Shown one piece after another: positions 16,836 to 26,912 of a DNA stretch of 64,000 nucleotides. The notes below the pieces were generated by a model. It worked only from the letters and a program-made list of their open reading frames with translations, did no database searches and was not told the origin of the DNA. Source of the DNA: Catellicoccus marimammalium M35/04/3 (GTDB lineage Bacteria > Bacillota > Bacilli > Lactobacillales > Catellicoccaceae). Location: assembly GCF_000313915.1 (NCBI RefSeq), contig NZ_AMYT01000021.1:62001-126000 (forward strand), written 5' to 3'. Both the position numbers and the translations under genes were made by a program. Within the stretch, counting starts at the first letter, position 1, and every line of letters starts with the position of its first letter.

Positions 16836-19800
16836 TTGTATTTAAAACGCATTGAAATGACTGGGTTTAAGTCGTTTGCTGACCGTACGGTGCTAGAACT
16901 ACAAAAAGGATTGACTGCCATTGTAGGTCCCAATGGAAGTGGGAAAAGTAACATTGTTGAAGCGATTCGTTGGACATTAGGAGAACCAAACGCTCGAGAA
17001 TTGCGAAGTGAAAAAATGACCGATGTCATCTTTGGCGGCTCGAAACAACGACGAGCTAAAAACTTTGCTCAAGTACAATTAGTCTTTGCCGAAGAAGAAC
17101 AACCAGAAGAAGAAATTGTCATTGCTCGTAGTGTACAACGAAATGGAGACAGTCGCTATGAGATGAATCAACAAAGTTGTCGCCGAAAAGATATTCAACG
17201 CTTTTTCCAACAACATGGAATGGGAAGAGAAAGTCTATCCATTATTTCTCAAGGAAAGATTGAAGAGATCTTAGATGAAAAACCAGTGCAACGAAGAAAA
17301 ATTATTGAAGAAGTTGCAGGGATTCGTCACTATCAAGAAGAGCAAAAAAAAGCAGAACAAAAATTAAAGGAAACCGATCAACATTTAGAACGTCTAGCAG
17401 ATATTCTTTATGAATTAGAAAAACAACGTTCTCCTTTAGAAAAAGCAGCTACAAAAGCTCAAACGGCAAAAGAATGGCAAGAGAAAAAAGAAGTCTTAGA
17501 AAAAGAATTGTTAGCGTGGAAAGTACAGACGACAAAAAAAGACCTAGAGCAATTAACAAAACAAGGTCAAAAAGAAGTTCGTGCTTTTCAAGAGCTAGAA
17601 GAAAAGTTGGATGCGATTCAAAAAGAACGAGTGCAAAAAGAGGCGCAATACCAACAAGCTAAATTCGATCAAGAAGCTCAGCAACAAGAATTCCAACAAT
17701 TCCAACAACAATGGAATCAGTGGCAAACTTCTTATGAGGTAGAAAAAGAGCGAACAAAACAACAATTAGCAAGAAAAGAAGAATATGAAGCACAAAAAGA
17801 AGAAATCGCTACACAATTAGAAGAAAATCTGGCTCAAGAAAAAGCGCAAAAAAAAGACTATCAACAACAAAAAGCCGATTTAACCAAGCAAGCACAAAAA
17901 GAAAAAGAATGGTTGGCACAATATACTACAGAAAAAGAAAAAGCTCAGGCATTAAAAGAAGATCAACAAGAACAATACTTTGCTTTATTGCAAGAAAAAA
18001 CAAAGTGGCAAAATCAATTACAAGAAATTGAAAAAGAAGCGCAAAAAGCTGAGTTTCAAAAAGAAAAACGTGAAGAACAAAAGAACGCGTATCGCAAGTC
18101 TTTACAACAACTAGAAAAAGAAGCAGAAAGACAAGTGATACAACAAAAAACTTGGGAAGAAGAATTACAAACTTATAAAGAAAACCAAGTTCAATTTTTA
18201 AAAGAAAAAGAAACGCAACAACAGCAACAAAAAGAAGCTCAGAAACAATTGGCTTATTGGGAAAAAGAAAAGGTAAAAAATACTACTGCCTTAGAATCCA
18301 TGCAAAAAGCCTATCAAGAACAAACAAGTTACCATCAAGGGGTACGTACGGTATTAGCCCAAGACTGGGAAGGGATTTATGGAGTTGTTGGTCAATTAGC
18401 TGAAGTAGATCCTATGTATCAGACTGCTTTAGAAGTAGCTTTAGGGGCACAAACTCAACACATTGTAGTTGAAAATGAAGCGGTAGCGAAACAAGCGATT
18501 CAATTTCTTTATGAAAAGAAAAAAGGGAGAGCAACTTTTATTCCCTTAAGTGTCATCCGTCCACGTCAATTTCCTAAAAAAGAATATGAAAAAATTGCTT
18601 TGATGGATGGCTTTATTGGTCTAGCTAGTGAGTTATTACAATTTGCTCCTGAATATGAGGTGTTAAGTGCTTATTTAGTTGGGCAAATTGTCATTGCTAA
18701 AGATTGGGACCATGCGCTTTTGATTGCTAAAGCACTGCGTTACCAATATAAAGTTGTGACTTGCAAAGGAGAAATTGTCCAAACCGGAGGTGCATTGACC
18801 GGAGGACGTCAACGGAAAGAAGCACATCTTTTAGCTGAAAAAAATCAAATGAAGGCCTACAAAGAGGCGATTCAACAAGCAGAAGAAAAAGTGTTGGACT
18901 ATCAACACTTGCAAGAAGAAGGACTAAAACAGGCCGAAGAAAATGAGCGAGTGATGCAAGAAAATGAAGCGAATCTGCGTCAAGTTCAATTTTTCTTAAC
19001 AGAAGAAGAACGACAAAAAGAGCAAAGAGAAAAAGAAATCCAAGAGATAAAAACTGAGCTTTATTTACTAGGCAAAGAAGCAACACAACAAATCGATTGG
19101 CAAAAGGAAGCCAAAGAAGCTAAAGAAAAAGTCCAACAATTAGAACAAGAAGTACAGCAATGCTTACAGGCTATGGAACGCCAAAAAGTAGAGTGGGAAA
19201 AAGTCCAAGAAGCACTACAAAAAACTCAAGAAAAATGGAGTCAACAACAGCTTCTTGTGGTTCAATGTCGTCAAGAGGTCAAACAAAAAGAAAAAGATTT
19301 GCAACAACAACAGGAGCAAATCACTCGTTTGCGTCAACAACAAGCTTTGTGGGAACAACGCTTACAAGAATTATCTTTTGCTACAAAAACAGAAACCGAA
19401 TGGCAAAAAGAAAAAGCGGCATATGAAGCACAAAGCCAAGCGTGGCAAGAAAAAATCCAACAACAAAAAACAATGATTGTGACGTTGGAGAAAACTTGTC
19501 ATCAATTGTTACAAACGCATCAAGAATTACAGTTGCAGCAACAAAATGAAGACTTTGCGTTAGGAAAACGAGTGGAAGAAAAGAAAGCAATGGAAGAAGA
19601 ATTACAAACGGTGCTTTCTTATATTCAAAAACAATACCAATGTTCTGCTGAAGTCGTGCAACAAACATGGAAACAACCTCACGATGTAAAAGCGGCAAAA
19701 GAAGAGTATGAAGCATTACAACGCTCTTTAGTTCAATTGGGTTCTGTTGATACAGAAGCCTATGACCGTTTCTTAGAAGTGGAAGAACGTTATCAATTTA

Positions 19801-20357
19801 TGAACGAACAAAAAAATGACTTGGTGACCGCAAAAGAACAACTATTGGAGACGATGCGTTTATTAGAAGAAGAGATGAAACATAAGTTCATCGTCACTTT
19901 TGAAAAAGTAAATGCAAAATTCCAAGAACTCTTCCCTAAAATGTTCCATGGCGGAAGAGCTCAGTTGATTTTAACCGAACCAAATCAACCTTTAGAAACA
20001 GGTCTTGATTTAGTCGTTGAACCAAAAGGAAAAAAAGAGAAACATTTACGTCTTTTATCTGGTGGAGAACGAGCATTAACTGCCATTACTTTATTATTAG
20101 CTACGATCCAAGTACGACCAGTACCGTTTTGTGTGCTCGATGAAGTAGAGGCGGCCTTGGATGAAGCCAATGTTCGTCGTTTTGCCTTATATTTACAAAA
20201 CTTCTGCCAAGAAGAACAATTTTTAATGATCACTCACCGTAAAGGAACGATGGAAGTCGCTCAAGACTTATACGGAATTTCTATGAATCAAGAAGGGTGT
20301 TCACAAGTCTTATCTGTACGTTTAGGAGAAAAAAATGAAACAATGTATCATGATTGA
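16836..20357 (+). CDS. smc: Chromosome segregation protein SMC
   Basis: Condensin ATPase for chromosome organisation and segregation. 1173 residues: N-terminal head MYLKRIEMTGFKSFAD with Walker A GPNGSGKS near residue 32, two long Gln/Glu/Lys-rich coiled coils, a central hinge (about 500-650, GVVGQLAEVDPMYQTALEVA), and the C-terminal head with signature LLSGGERALTA and Walker B FCVLDEVEAALDEAN. The start is a TTG at 16836 after AAAGAGG, giving the canonical N-terminus; an in-frame ATG at 16815 lies inside rnc and would add seven odd residues. The coiled coil is unusually glutamine-rich. Its 3' end overlaps the next gene by 23 bases. Confidence 0.97.
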   Translation: MYLKRIEMTGFKSFADRTVLELQKGLTAIVGPNGSGKSNIVEAIRWTLGEPNARELRSEKMTDVIFGGSKQRRAKNFAQVQLVFAEEEQPEEEIVIARSVQRNGDSRYEMNQQSCRRKDIQRFFQQHGMGRESLSIISQGKIEEILDEKPVQRRKIIEEVAGIRHYQEEQKKAEQKLKETDQHLERLADILYELEKQRSPLEKAATKAQTAKEWQEKKEVLEKELLAWKVQTTKKDLEQLTKQGQKEVRAFQELEEKLDAIQKERVQKEAQYQQAKFDQEAQQQEFQQFQQQWNQWQTSYEVEKERTKQQLARKEEYEAQKEEIATQLEENLAQEKAQKKDYQQQKADLTKQAQKEKEWLAQYTTEKEKAQALKEDQQEQYFALLQEKTKWQNQLQEIEKEAQKAEFQKEKREEQKNAYRKSLQQLEKEAERQVIQQKTWEEELQTYKENQVQFLKEKETQQQQQKEAQKQLAYWEKEKVKNTTALESMQKAYQEQTSYHQGVRTVLAQDWEGIYGVVGQLAEVDPMYQTALEVALGAQTQHIVVENEAVAKQAIQFLYEKKKGRATFIPLSVIRPRQFPKKEYEKIALMDGFIGLASELLQFAPEYEVLSAYLVGQIVIAKDWDHALLIAKALRYQYKVVTCKGEIVQTGGALTGGRQRKEAHLLAEKNQMKAYKEAIQQAEEKVLDYQHLQEEGLKQAEENERVMQENEANLRQVQFFLTEEERQKEQREKEIQEIKTELYLLGKEATQQIDWQKEAKEAKEKVQQLEQEVQQCLQAMERQKVEWEKVQEALQKTQEKWSQQQLLVVQCRQEVKQKEKDLQQQQEQITRLRQQQALWEQRLQELSFATKTETEWQKEKAAYEAQSQAWQEKIQQQKTMIVTLEKTCHQLLQTHQELQLQQQNEDFALGKRVEEKKAMEEELQTVLSYIQKQYQCSAEVVQQTWKQPHDVKAAKEEYEALQRSLVQLGSVDTEAYDRFLEVEERYQFMNEQKNDLVTAKEQLLETMRLLEEEMKHKFIVTFEKVNAKFQELFPKMFHGGRAQLILTEPNQPLETGLDLVVEPKGKKEKHLRLLSGGERALTAITLLLATIQVRPVPFCVLDEVEAALDEANVRRFALYLQNFCQEEQFLMITHRKGTMEVAQDLYGISMNQEGCSQVLSVRLGEKNETMYHD

Positions 20358-21120
20358 TTTAGATGGCACATTATTAAAGCCAGATAAAACGGTTGGCGAA
20401 AAAACAAAAGCGGTGATTCGCCAATATAAAAACGACCATCAAATCGTTATTAGCACAGGGCGTCCTCTCCCAGCTGTAAAAGGATTATTAGAAGAATTAG
20501 GATTATGGGAAGAAGGACAATATGTAGTAACTTATAATGGTGGAAGAATTGACTGTTTAGGAGCAAATCCGCAAGTATTAAAAAATAGTCAATTAGACAA
20601 GGAAGAATTGGCACCGATTTGGGATTTTGCGAAAAAAGAAGGATTGAGTTTCCATCTTGTTAATGAAAGTACGATGTATTATGACAAAGAAAATACAGAT
20701 CCTTTTTATCGTGAATTAAATGCCAAAATGGAACAAGTCGCGATGTCACAATTACCTACAGGATCTTTTAATAAAGTCGTACTCGTGGGAGATAAAGAAA
20801 TACTTCCTTTATTAGCGAAAAAAGGACAAGAAGAATTACCACAATATCTTTGGTTACAAACTATGCCCAATTTATTAGAGGTGTCTTCAAAAGAAGTAGG
20901 AAAAGAACAAGCGTTACAGTTTTTACAACAAGAATTGGGCTTGAAAAAAGAACAGATGGTGGCCATTGGCGATGAAGAAAATGACCGTCTAATGTTAGAA
21001 CAAGCTGGATTGGGCATTGCGATGGGGAATGCCAAACCAGAAATTAAAAAAATTGCGGATGTCATTACGACTTCTAATGCTGACGAAGGAGTCGCAGAAG
21101 CATTTCTTCGTTGGATTTAA
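20335..21120 (+). CDS. Cof-type HAD hydrolase
   Basis: HAD-superfamily phosphatase, subfamily IIB. 261 residues with motif I MIDLDGTLLKPD at the N-terminus, motif II STGRPL, a cap domain, the conserved Lys region (KKEQMVAIGDEENDRLMLE, motif III/IV) and AMGNAKPEIK. Members dephosphorylate sugar phosphates or flavin/pyridoxal phosphates; the substrate cannot be named. It begins inside the end of smc and sits 17 bases before ftsY, an arrangement seen in other cocci between smc and ftsY. Confidence 0.92.
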   Translation: MKQCIMIDLDGTLLKPDKTVGEKTKAVIRQYKNDHQIVISTGRPLPAVKGLLEELGLWEEGQYVVTYNGGRIDCLGANPQVLKNSQLDKEELAPIWDFAKKEGLSFHLVNESTMYYDKENTDPFYRELNAKMEQVAMSQLPTGSFNKVVLVGDKEILPLLAKKGQEELPQYLWLQTMPNLLEVSSKEVGKEQALQFLQQELGLKKEQMVAIGDEENDRLMLEQAGLGIAMGNAKPEIKKIADVITTSNADEGVAEAFLRWI

Positions 21121-21137
21121 AAGAAAGGAAGAAAAGC

Positions 21138-22625
21138 ATGGGATTATTTGACAAACTGAAAAAAGCATTCCTTGGAGAAACAAAAGAGGAAAAAGAAGAA
21201 GAAAAAAAAGTAAAAGAAGAACCAGCAGAAGAGATTGAAGATCCGATTGCTGAAGATGTCGTAACCGAAGAATTGGCAACGACAGAAGAAACAAAAGAAG
21301 AGGAAGCACAAGCGTTAGAAACAGAAGAAAAAGCAGAGGAAGTGCTACAAGAAAAAGAAGAATCTTCAAAAGAACCTCAAGAGCCAAAAGAAACTTCTGA
21401 GCTAGAAGAGACAGAGGAAGAAGAAAACAAAGAAGATGCTTCTGTGAAAGAAGAAACGGAAGAACAAGTCGAAGAAGTAGTTTCTTCAAAAGAAAATACA
21501 GAAGTAGAAGAAGAGCCAAAAGAGGTAGAAGAAAAAGAAGAAGAAATTCCTTCGATTGCAAAAGAAGTAGAAGAAACCCTAGAAGAAGTCTCTGTGTCTG
21601 AAGAAACTATCATCGAAGAAGAAATGGCTCAAGAAGCTGCTACAGGAGAAGAATTAGCAGCAGAAGAAGCAGTAGAAGAAAAAGAAGAAACACAAGATAA
21701 ATATGAGCACGGGTTGGAAAAAACACGTAAAACTTTTGGAGAACGTTTAAATGCGTTATTAGCAAACTTCCGTCGTGTTGATGAAGACTTCTTTGAAGAA
21801 TTGGAAGATACTTTGATTACTTCTGATGTTGGTTTCCAAACTGCACTACAATTGACTGATACATTGCGCGATGAAGTGAAATTGCAAAATGCGAAAAAAC
21901 CAGCGCAGGTGCAAAATGTCATCATTGAAAAAATGGTCGACCTTTATGAAGCCAATGGCAGTGGATTAGATAGTCGTCTTCATTTTGCGCCAGAAGGACC
22001 AACGATTTTCTTATTTGTTGGAGTTAATGGAGCAGGAAAAACAACAACAATCGGAAAATTAGCTCATCAAATGAAATCTGAAGGCAAAAAAGTCTTATTA
22101 GCCGCTGCAGATACTTTCCGTGCTGGTGCGATTCACCAATTAGAAGTATGGGGAGAACGTGCGGGTGTAGAAGTGGTTGCCGGTCAAGAAGGTGGCGATC
22201 CTTCAGCGGTAGTATTTGACGCTGTAGAAAAAGCGAAGGCAGAAAATTATGATGTCTTATTAGTTGATACCGCAGGACGTTTACAAAATAAAGTGAACTT
22301 GATGAATGAGTTAGCGAAAATGAAACGTATCATTCAACGCGAATTACCAGAAGCACCGCAAGAAGTGCTATTAGTTCTAGATGCAACAACAGGACAAAAT
22401 GCCTTAAGTCAGGCTAAACAGTTTAATGAAGCGACAGAATTAACAGGCTTAGTGTTGACAAAACTAGATGGTACAGCCAAAGGTGGAATTGTGTTAGCGA
22501 TTCGTAATGAATTAAAAATTCCAGTGAAATTAGTCGGTTTAGGAGAAAAAATTACTGATTTATCTCCATTTGATGCCGAACAATTTGCTTATGGATTATT
22601 CAAAGGATTGTGGAAAGAAGATTAA
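21138..22625 (+). CDS. ftsY: Signal recognition particle receptor FtsY
   Basis: GTPase receptor that docks the SRP-ribosome complex at the membrane. The 495-residue protein has a long N-terminal acidic A domain of about 190 residues made of Glu-rich repeats, then the N helical bundle (KTRKTFGERLNALLANFRRV) and the G domain: Walker A GVNGAGKTTTIGKLA, DTFRAGA, DTAGRLQNK and TKLDGTAKGG. The ATG at 21138 follows AAAGGAAG and gives the amphipathic MGLFDKLKKAFLG membrane-targeting start; the in-frame upstream ATG at 21111 is inside the HAD gene. Confidence 0.97.
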   Translation: MGLFDKLKKAFLGETKEEKEEEKKVKEEPAEEIEDPIAEDVVTEELATTEETKEEEAQALETEEKAEEVLQEKEESSKEPQEPKETSELEETEEEENKEDASVKEETEEQVEEVVSSKENTEVEEEPKEVEEKEEEIPSIAKEVEETLEEVSVSEETIIEEEMAQEAATGEELAAEEAVEEKEETQDKYEHGLEKTRKTFGERLNALLANFRRVDEDFFEELEDTLITSDVGFQTALQLTDTLRDEVKLQNAKKPAQVQNVIIEKMVDLYEANGSGLDSRLHFAPEGPTIFLFVGVNGAGKTTTIGKLAHQMKSEGKKVLLAAADTFRAGAIHQLEVWGERAGVEVVAGQEGGDPSAVVFDAVEKAKAENYDVLLVDTAGRLQNKVNLMNELAKMKRIIQRELPEAPQEVLLVLDATTGQNALSQAKQFNEATELTGLVLTKLDGTAKGGIVLAIRNELKIPVKLVGLGEKITDLSPFDAEQFAYGLFKGLWKED

Positions 22626-22653
22626 CTCATTGTAAAATAGAAAGGAGGTTCCT

Positions 22654-24369
22654 ATGGCTTATCAAGCATTATATCGTGTCTACCGTTCGCAAACTTTTGC
22701 GGATGTTGTTGGCCAAGAAGGAATTACAAAAACGCTCCAACAAGCAGTGAAGCAAGAGCATATTTCTCACGCTTATCTTTTTTCTGGCCCACGAGGTACA
22801 GGGAAAACAAGTGTTGCCAAAATTTTAGCTAAGGCAGTAAACTGTCTAAATCCACACGATGGGGAACCTTGTAATCAATGTGAAAATTGCCAAGCGATTA
22901 CAGAAGGACGTTTTTCTGATGTCATTGAGCTAGATGCCGCAAGTAACAACGGAGTGGATGAAATTCGTTCTCTTTGTGAAAAATCAAAATATGCACCAAC
23001 CCAAGGAAAATATAAAGTCTATATTATCGATGAAGTACATATGTTATCTAAAGGAGCCTTCAATGCGTTACTAAAAACGTTAGAAGAGCCAAGTTCTAAT
23101 GTCATCTTCATTTTAGCGACAACCGAAGTGCATAAAATTCCAGCGACGATTATTTCTCGTACGCAGCGTTTTGAATTTAAACGTATCTCTACTGAAGCTA
23201 TTGCTAAACACTTAGGGGTGATTTTACAAAAAGAAGGCGTAGAATATGAAGATTCAGCGATTCAAAAAATTGCCCAACTAGCAGAAGGTGGAATGCGTGA
23301 TGCCTTAAGTTTACTGGATCAATCGTTAGCCACTACAGAAGGAACGTTGACCCTTGATGCCGTAGAACGCGTCACAGGAACGTTTTCTACCGAAGAATTA
23401 GATCTTTATATTAATGAGTGTTTGTTACAAAATACAGGAAAAGCACTCCAAATTTTAAAAGATTTATTGGCCAGTGGAAAAGAAGGAGGACGCTTCTTAG
23501 ATGATTTATTGGAAGAAGTGAAAAATCTATTCTTATATCGAGCAGATACGACTTGGTATCAAAAAGAATATCAACCGAATGCGACTTTTACGCAATTAGC
23601 TCAATATAGTAATGATGACTTTTTAACCTTTGCCTTACAAGAAATTGCAAAAACAAAAGAAAATATGCGACTAAATGGTCATCAAGAATTATATTTAGAA
23701 GTGATGACGGTTCGCCTTTGTCATCCAATGACTCAAGGAAAAGAAGCACAGGTTGTCGCCACTCCTTCTGTAGAAGTGACTCCTACGGTTCAGAAAAAAG
23801 AAGAGGATGAAGCGTGGAAAGAGGCATTACAACAAGAAATTCAACGTTTACAACAAAAAGTAGCGTCTTTAGAATGGCAAATTCAACAACAAAAAGGAAA
23901 CGAAGAGAAAAAAGAAGAAACCTTAACGATTGAACCATTCACTCCTGATGAACCAGCTATTTTAGCGATTATGCAACAGGCAAAACGTAATTATTTTGAT
24001 GAGTGGCAAGCATTATGGCCAAACTTACAAAATCAAAATAAAGTGTATTTAGGTTTATTGCGAGGAACACAAATTGCCGCAGCAAGTGAAGATGCCTTTG
24101 TCATCTCAGTAGAACATCCAGATATTGCCAAAGCGATTCAACAAGATGTTGCCTTGCAACAATATTTGTTAACTACAGCTAGTGAACAATTAGGAAGAGA
24201 CCAAAAAGAATATCAATGTATTGAACAAAGTCAATGGCGAGAACTTCGTCAACGCTTTTTTCAAGAAAATCAACAACGTTTAAAAAAACAAACTCAACAA
24301 AATCCAGAATATATGCAACAAGCCGTTGCTTTATTCGGAGCTGAAAATGTAAAAGTAACCAAAGAATAG
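22654..24369 (+). CDS. dnaX: DNA polymerase III subunits gamma/tau
   Basis: Clamp-loader ATPase and replisome organiser. 571 residues: YRVYRSQTFADVVGQE start, Walker A GPRGTGKTS near residue 45, zinc-binding cysteines (CLNPHDGEPCNQCENC), Walker B YIIDEVHML, sensor SRTQRFEF, then clamp-loader domain III and a Gln/Glu-rich C-terminal region. AAAGGAGG precedes the ATG. It heads dnaX-ybaB-recR, the common Firmicutes order. No clear frameshift signal for a shortened gamma form was seen. No scr/4.5S RNA gene fits in the 28-base gap upstream. Confidence 0.97.
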   Translation: MAYQALYRVYRSQTFADVVGQEGITKTLQQAVKQEHISHAYLFSGPRGTGKTSVAKILAKAVNCLNPHDGEPCNQCENCQAITEGRFSDVIELDAASNNGVDEIRSLCEKSKYAPTQGKYKVYIIDEVHMLSKGAFNALLKTLEEPSSNVIFILATTEVHKIPATIISRTQRFEFKRISTEAIAKHLGVILQKEGVEYEDSAIQKIAQLAEGGMRDALSLLDQSLATTEGTLTLDAVERVTGTFSTEELDLYINECLLQNTGKALQILKDLLASGKEGGRFLDDLLEEVKNLFLYRADTTWYQKEYQPNATFTQLAQYSNDDFLTFALQEIAKTKENMRLNGHQELYLEVMTVRLCHPMTQGKEAQVVATPSVEVTPTVQKKEEDEAWKEALQQEIQRLQQKVASLEWQIQQQKGNEEKKEETLTIEPFTPDEPAILAIMQQAKRNYFDEWQALWPNLQNQNKVYLGLLRGTQIAAASEDAFVISVEHPDIAKAIQQDVALQQYLLTTASEQLGRDQKEYQCIEQSQWRELRQRFFQENQQRLKKQTQQNPEYMQQAVALFGAENVKVTKE

Positions 24370-24380
24370 GAGAAAAACAT

Positions 24381-24683
24381 ATGAATATGCAAGCAATGAT
24401 GCGTCAAGTACAAAAGATGCAAAAAGAAATGACTCAAGAACAGGAACGTTTACAACAAACGGTTTTCACAGCAAAATCTGCAAGTGACTTAGTCGTAGTA
24501 GAAGTATTAGGAAATCGTACTATTAAAAATATCGAAATCAAACCAGAAGTGATCGACCCAGAAGATCCAGATATGTTACAAGACTTATTAATTACAACTT
24601 TAAATGATGCGATGAAACAAATCGATACAAAAACAGAACAAACAATGGGACGCTTCACTCAAGGAATGAGCTTACCATTTTAA
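24381..24683 (+). CDS. YbaB/EbfC family nucleoid-associated protein
   Basis: 100-residue DNA-binding protein of the YbaB/EbfC family, which forms a tweezer-like dimer. It shows the Met/Gln-rich N-terminal helix (MMRQVQKMQKEMTQEQERL), the central strands with VEVLGNRTIKNIEIKPEVIDPED, and the C-terminal helix with DLLITTLNDAMKQ, all typical. AGGAG lies 10 bases before the ATG, overlapping the dnaX stop. Position between dnaX and recR is the standard one. Confidence 0.95.
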   Translation: MNMQAMMRQVQKMQKEMTQEQERLQQTVFTAKSASDLVVVEVLGNRTIKNIEIKPEVIDPEDPDMLQDLLITTLNDAMKQIDTKTEQTMGRFTQGMSLPF

Positions 24684-24706
24684 GTTAAGAAAAGAGGAAT
24701 GAAAGG

Positions 24707-25306
24707 ATGCAATATCCAGCACCGATTGCTAAATTGATTGATAGCTTTATGAAATTGCCTGGAGTTGGAGAAAAAACCGCTACTCGTTACGCTTTTTATG
24801 TATTACAAATGGAAGACCAAGATGTGAGTGCTTTTTCTAAAAATTTATTAGAAGTAAAGCGTAAATTACATCACTGTCCAAATTGTGGTAATTTAACAGA
24901 CATGGACCTTTGTAGTATTTGTCGCGATAAAAGCCGTGACCCTTCAACGATTATTGTGGTTGAAGATGTACGCGATGTGATGAGTATGGAAAAAATGCAA
25001 GAATACCATGGTTTATATCATGTATTAAATGGTGTTTTATCTCCTAGTGCAGGAACAGCGATTGAAGACATCAACTTAATGAGCTTATTAGAGCGTCTCC
25101 AAAAGCATCCCGAAATTAAAGAAGTAATTATTGCTACGAATGCCAATGTGGAAGGAGAAACCACCGCCATGTATATTGCTCGTTTGTTAAAACCAATCGG
25201 AGTAAAAGTGACACGAATTGCGTGTGGTTTATCTGTGGGTAGTGATATTGAATATGCTGACGAGATGACGCTTTTTAAAGCGATTGAGGGAAGAACCGAA
25301 TTGTAA
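24707..25306 (+). CDS. recR: Recombination mediator RecR
   Basis: Works with RecF and RecO to load RecA on gaps. 199 residues: helix-hairpin-helix ([19 protein letters not shown]), C4 zinc finger ([16 protein letters not shown]), Toprim domain ([15 protein letters not shown], and the [17 protein letters not shown] block) and a C-terminal Walker-like end. Follows ybaB by 23 bases; a terminator follows the stop immediately. Confidence 0.97.
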   Translation: MQYPAPIAKLIDSFMKLPGVGEKTATRYAFYVLQMEDQDVSAFSKNLLEVKRKLHHCPNCGNLTDMDLCSICRDKSRDPSTIIVVEDVRDVMSMEKMQEYHGLYHVLNGVLSPSAGTAIEDINLMSLLERLQKHPEIKEVIIATNANVEGETTAMYIARLLKPIGVKVTRIACGLSVGSDIEYADEMTLFKAIEGRTEL

Positions 25307-25333
25307 AGTGGAGAATTTCTCCACTTTCTTTTT
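25305..25333 (+). terminator. Terminator after recR
   Basis: 10-bp perfect stem (25305-25314 with 25318-25327), 3-base loop, T-rich tail; it starts within the recR stop codon. Confidence 0.9.
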
Positions 25334-25388
25334 GTGTAAAATAAAAAGAATGTGTAATGGAACCTCATGATAAAATAAGGGAGAACAG

Positions 25389-25417
25389 TTCACAAGTATG
25401 CAATAAATTGATAAAAT
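25389..25417 (+). promoter_or_regulatory. Promoter of the tmk operon
   Basis: TTCACA (25389-25394), 17-base spacer, TAAAAT (25412-25417), about 30 bases before the tmk start. Confidence 0.6.
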
Positions 25418-25446
25418 GAAGACAATAGAAAACAAGGAGGGTCATC

Positions 25447-26091
25447 ATGAACGGTATTTTTATTACCTTTGAGGGACCAGATGGCGCAGGCAAAACTTCA
25501 GTTATGGAAGAGATTGTCGCAATTCTACGTGATCAAGTGATGATTGATATCGTAGAAACAAGAGAACCTGGGGGAATTCCTATCGCAGAAGAAATTCGTC
25601 AGTTGATTTTAGATAATAAAAACGTAATGATGGACGAACGCACAGAAGCTTTATTATTTGCGGCAGCTCGTCGTCAACATTTAGTAGAAAAAATTAATCC
25701 AGCTCTACATGCTGGAAAATTAGTCATTAATGACCGTTTTGTGGATAGCTCACTTGCCTACCAAGGCAAAGGACGTCGTATTGGAATGGAAGAAGTGGCA
25801 CAATTAAATGAATTTGTTACAGAAGGCTTAAAACCTGATTTGACATTATATTTAGATATTGATGCTGAAACGGGTCTGAAACGAGCAGGAAAAGTTGCAA
25901 ATGGCAATGATCGTTTGGAATCAGAGGGCATTGAGTTCCATCAACGGGTACGTCATGGATATATTGAATTGTTACAAAAAGAAGGAGACCGTATTGTAAA
26001 AGTGGATGCCAAGCAACCTTTTGAACAAGTTGTTACAGAATGCTACCACATTATTCGTGAACGTTTCCCTTCAATTTTCCGCAATTATTAA
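25447..26091 (+). CDS. tmk: Thymidylate kinase
   Basis: Phosphorylates dTMP to dTDP. 214 residues with the P-loop FEGPDGAGKTS near residue 8, the DR-x motif VINDRFVDSSLAYQG and the lid region GLKRAGKVANGNDRLE. AAGGAGGGT precedes the ATG. First gene of tmk-holB-ricT-yabA-rsmI. In many Firmicutes a PstA/DarA-type cyclic-di-AMP receptor gene lies between tmk and holB; here only 15 bases separate them, so it is missing from this locus. Confidence 0.97.
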   Translation: MNGIFITFEGPDGAGKTSVMEEIVAILRDQVMIDIVETREPGGIPIAEEIRQLILDNKNVMMDERTEALLFAAARRQHLVEKINPALHAGKLVINDRFVDSSLAYQGKGRRIGMEEVAQLNEFVTEGLKPDLTLYLDIDAETGLKRAGKVANGNDRLESEGIEFHQRVRHGYIELLQKEGDRIVKVDAKQPFEQVVTECYHIIRERFPSIFRNY

Positions 26092-26106
26092 GAGAGATGA
26101 ACGAAC

Positions 26107-26901
26107 GTGAAACAACAAGAAATTCAAGCACAACTACAATGTGCATTAGAAAAACAACAGTTACGCCATGCCTATTTATTTTTAGGAGAAAAAGGAAGCG
26201 GGCGTTTTGCTACTGCTCAGTGGCTAGCCGGTCAGTTTTTGTATCCTAAAGAAGTGACAAAAGAAGAGCAAGAACGAATCGAAAAAGGATATCATCCCGA
26301 TGTCCATGTTTTACGTCCAGAAGGAAAAGTGGTAAAACGGGAAGAAGTTCAGGCGTTTTATGAAGAAATGAGTCGCAGTGGTCTAGAAAGTAAGCGTCAA
26401 GTTTTTATCTTTTTAGAAGCCGATCGTTTTCATGAGGCTGCTAGTAATCTTCTTTTAAAAATGATTGAAGAACCGGTGGGAGATTGTCTATTTCTTTTCT
26501 TAGCACAAAGAAAAGAAGCAATTTTACCAACGATTCTTTCTCGTGTCCAAGTATTTTATTTTTCTAAAGCAGAAATAGAAACAGAAGAAGAAATTTATTT
26601 TCCAAAAGAAGAATCCGAACAAAAAGCAATTTTAGAAGAATGGATTCATTTGCTACAACAAGGAGATAGGATGGCTTTTCCTTACGTTCAAATGAAGATT
26701 ATGCCTTTTGTCAGTGCTCGTTCAAAAAATTTAGAGCAAAGAAAAGTGCAAGAACAATTATTAGACCGTTTATTATGGTTAGCAAAAGAAGCGGAGTTTT
26801 TTGCCTTTTTCCCACTTCTTTTCCAAGCCAAAGAACAACTCGAACAAAATGTGAATTTTCAACATATTTTAGAATATATTGCAGTACGAATGGATAGCTA
26901 G
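26107..26901 (+). CDS. holB: DNA polymerase III delta' subunit
   Basis: Clamp-loader subunit. 264 residues, shorter than the usual 310-340, with LRHAYLFLGEKGSGRFATA (a degenerate P-loop, as expected for this non-hydrolysing subunit), the KREEVQAFYEEMSRSGLE block, SNLLLKMIEEP and ILPTILSRVQVF. There is no zinc-binding cysteine cluster. The start is a GTG with only a weak GAGAG site. The shortness is in the C-terminal collar region. Position after tmk and before ricT and yabA supports the call. Confidence 0.9.
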   Translation: MKQQEIQAQLQCALEKQQLRHAYLFLGEKGSGRFATAQWLAGQFLYPKEVTKEEQERIEKGYHPDVHVLRPEGKVVKREEVQAFYEEMSRSGLESKRQVFIFLEADRFHEAASNLLLKMIEEPVGDCLFLFLAQRKEAILPTILSRVQVFYFSKAEIETEEEIYFPKEESEQKAILEEWIHLLQQGDRMAFPYVQMKIMPFVSARSKNLEQRKVQEQLLDRLLWLAKEAEFFAFFPLLFQAKEQLEQNVNFQHILEYIAVRMDS

Positions 26902-26912
26902 GGGGGAAGAAA

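Noticed and set aside
20995-21613. Long Leu- or Ser-rich minus-strand frames opposite ftsY
   Set aside because: They mirror the Glu-rich acidic domain of FtsY (GAA/GAG codons read backwards) and lack start signals.
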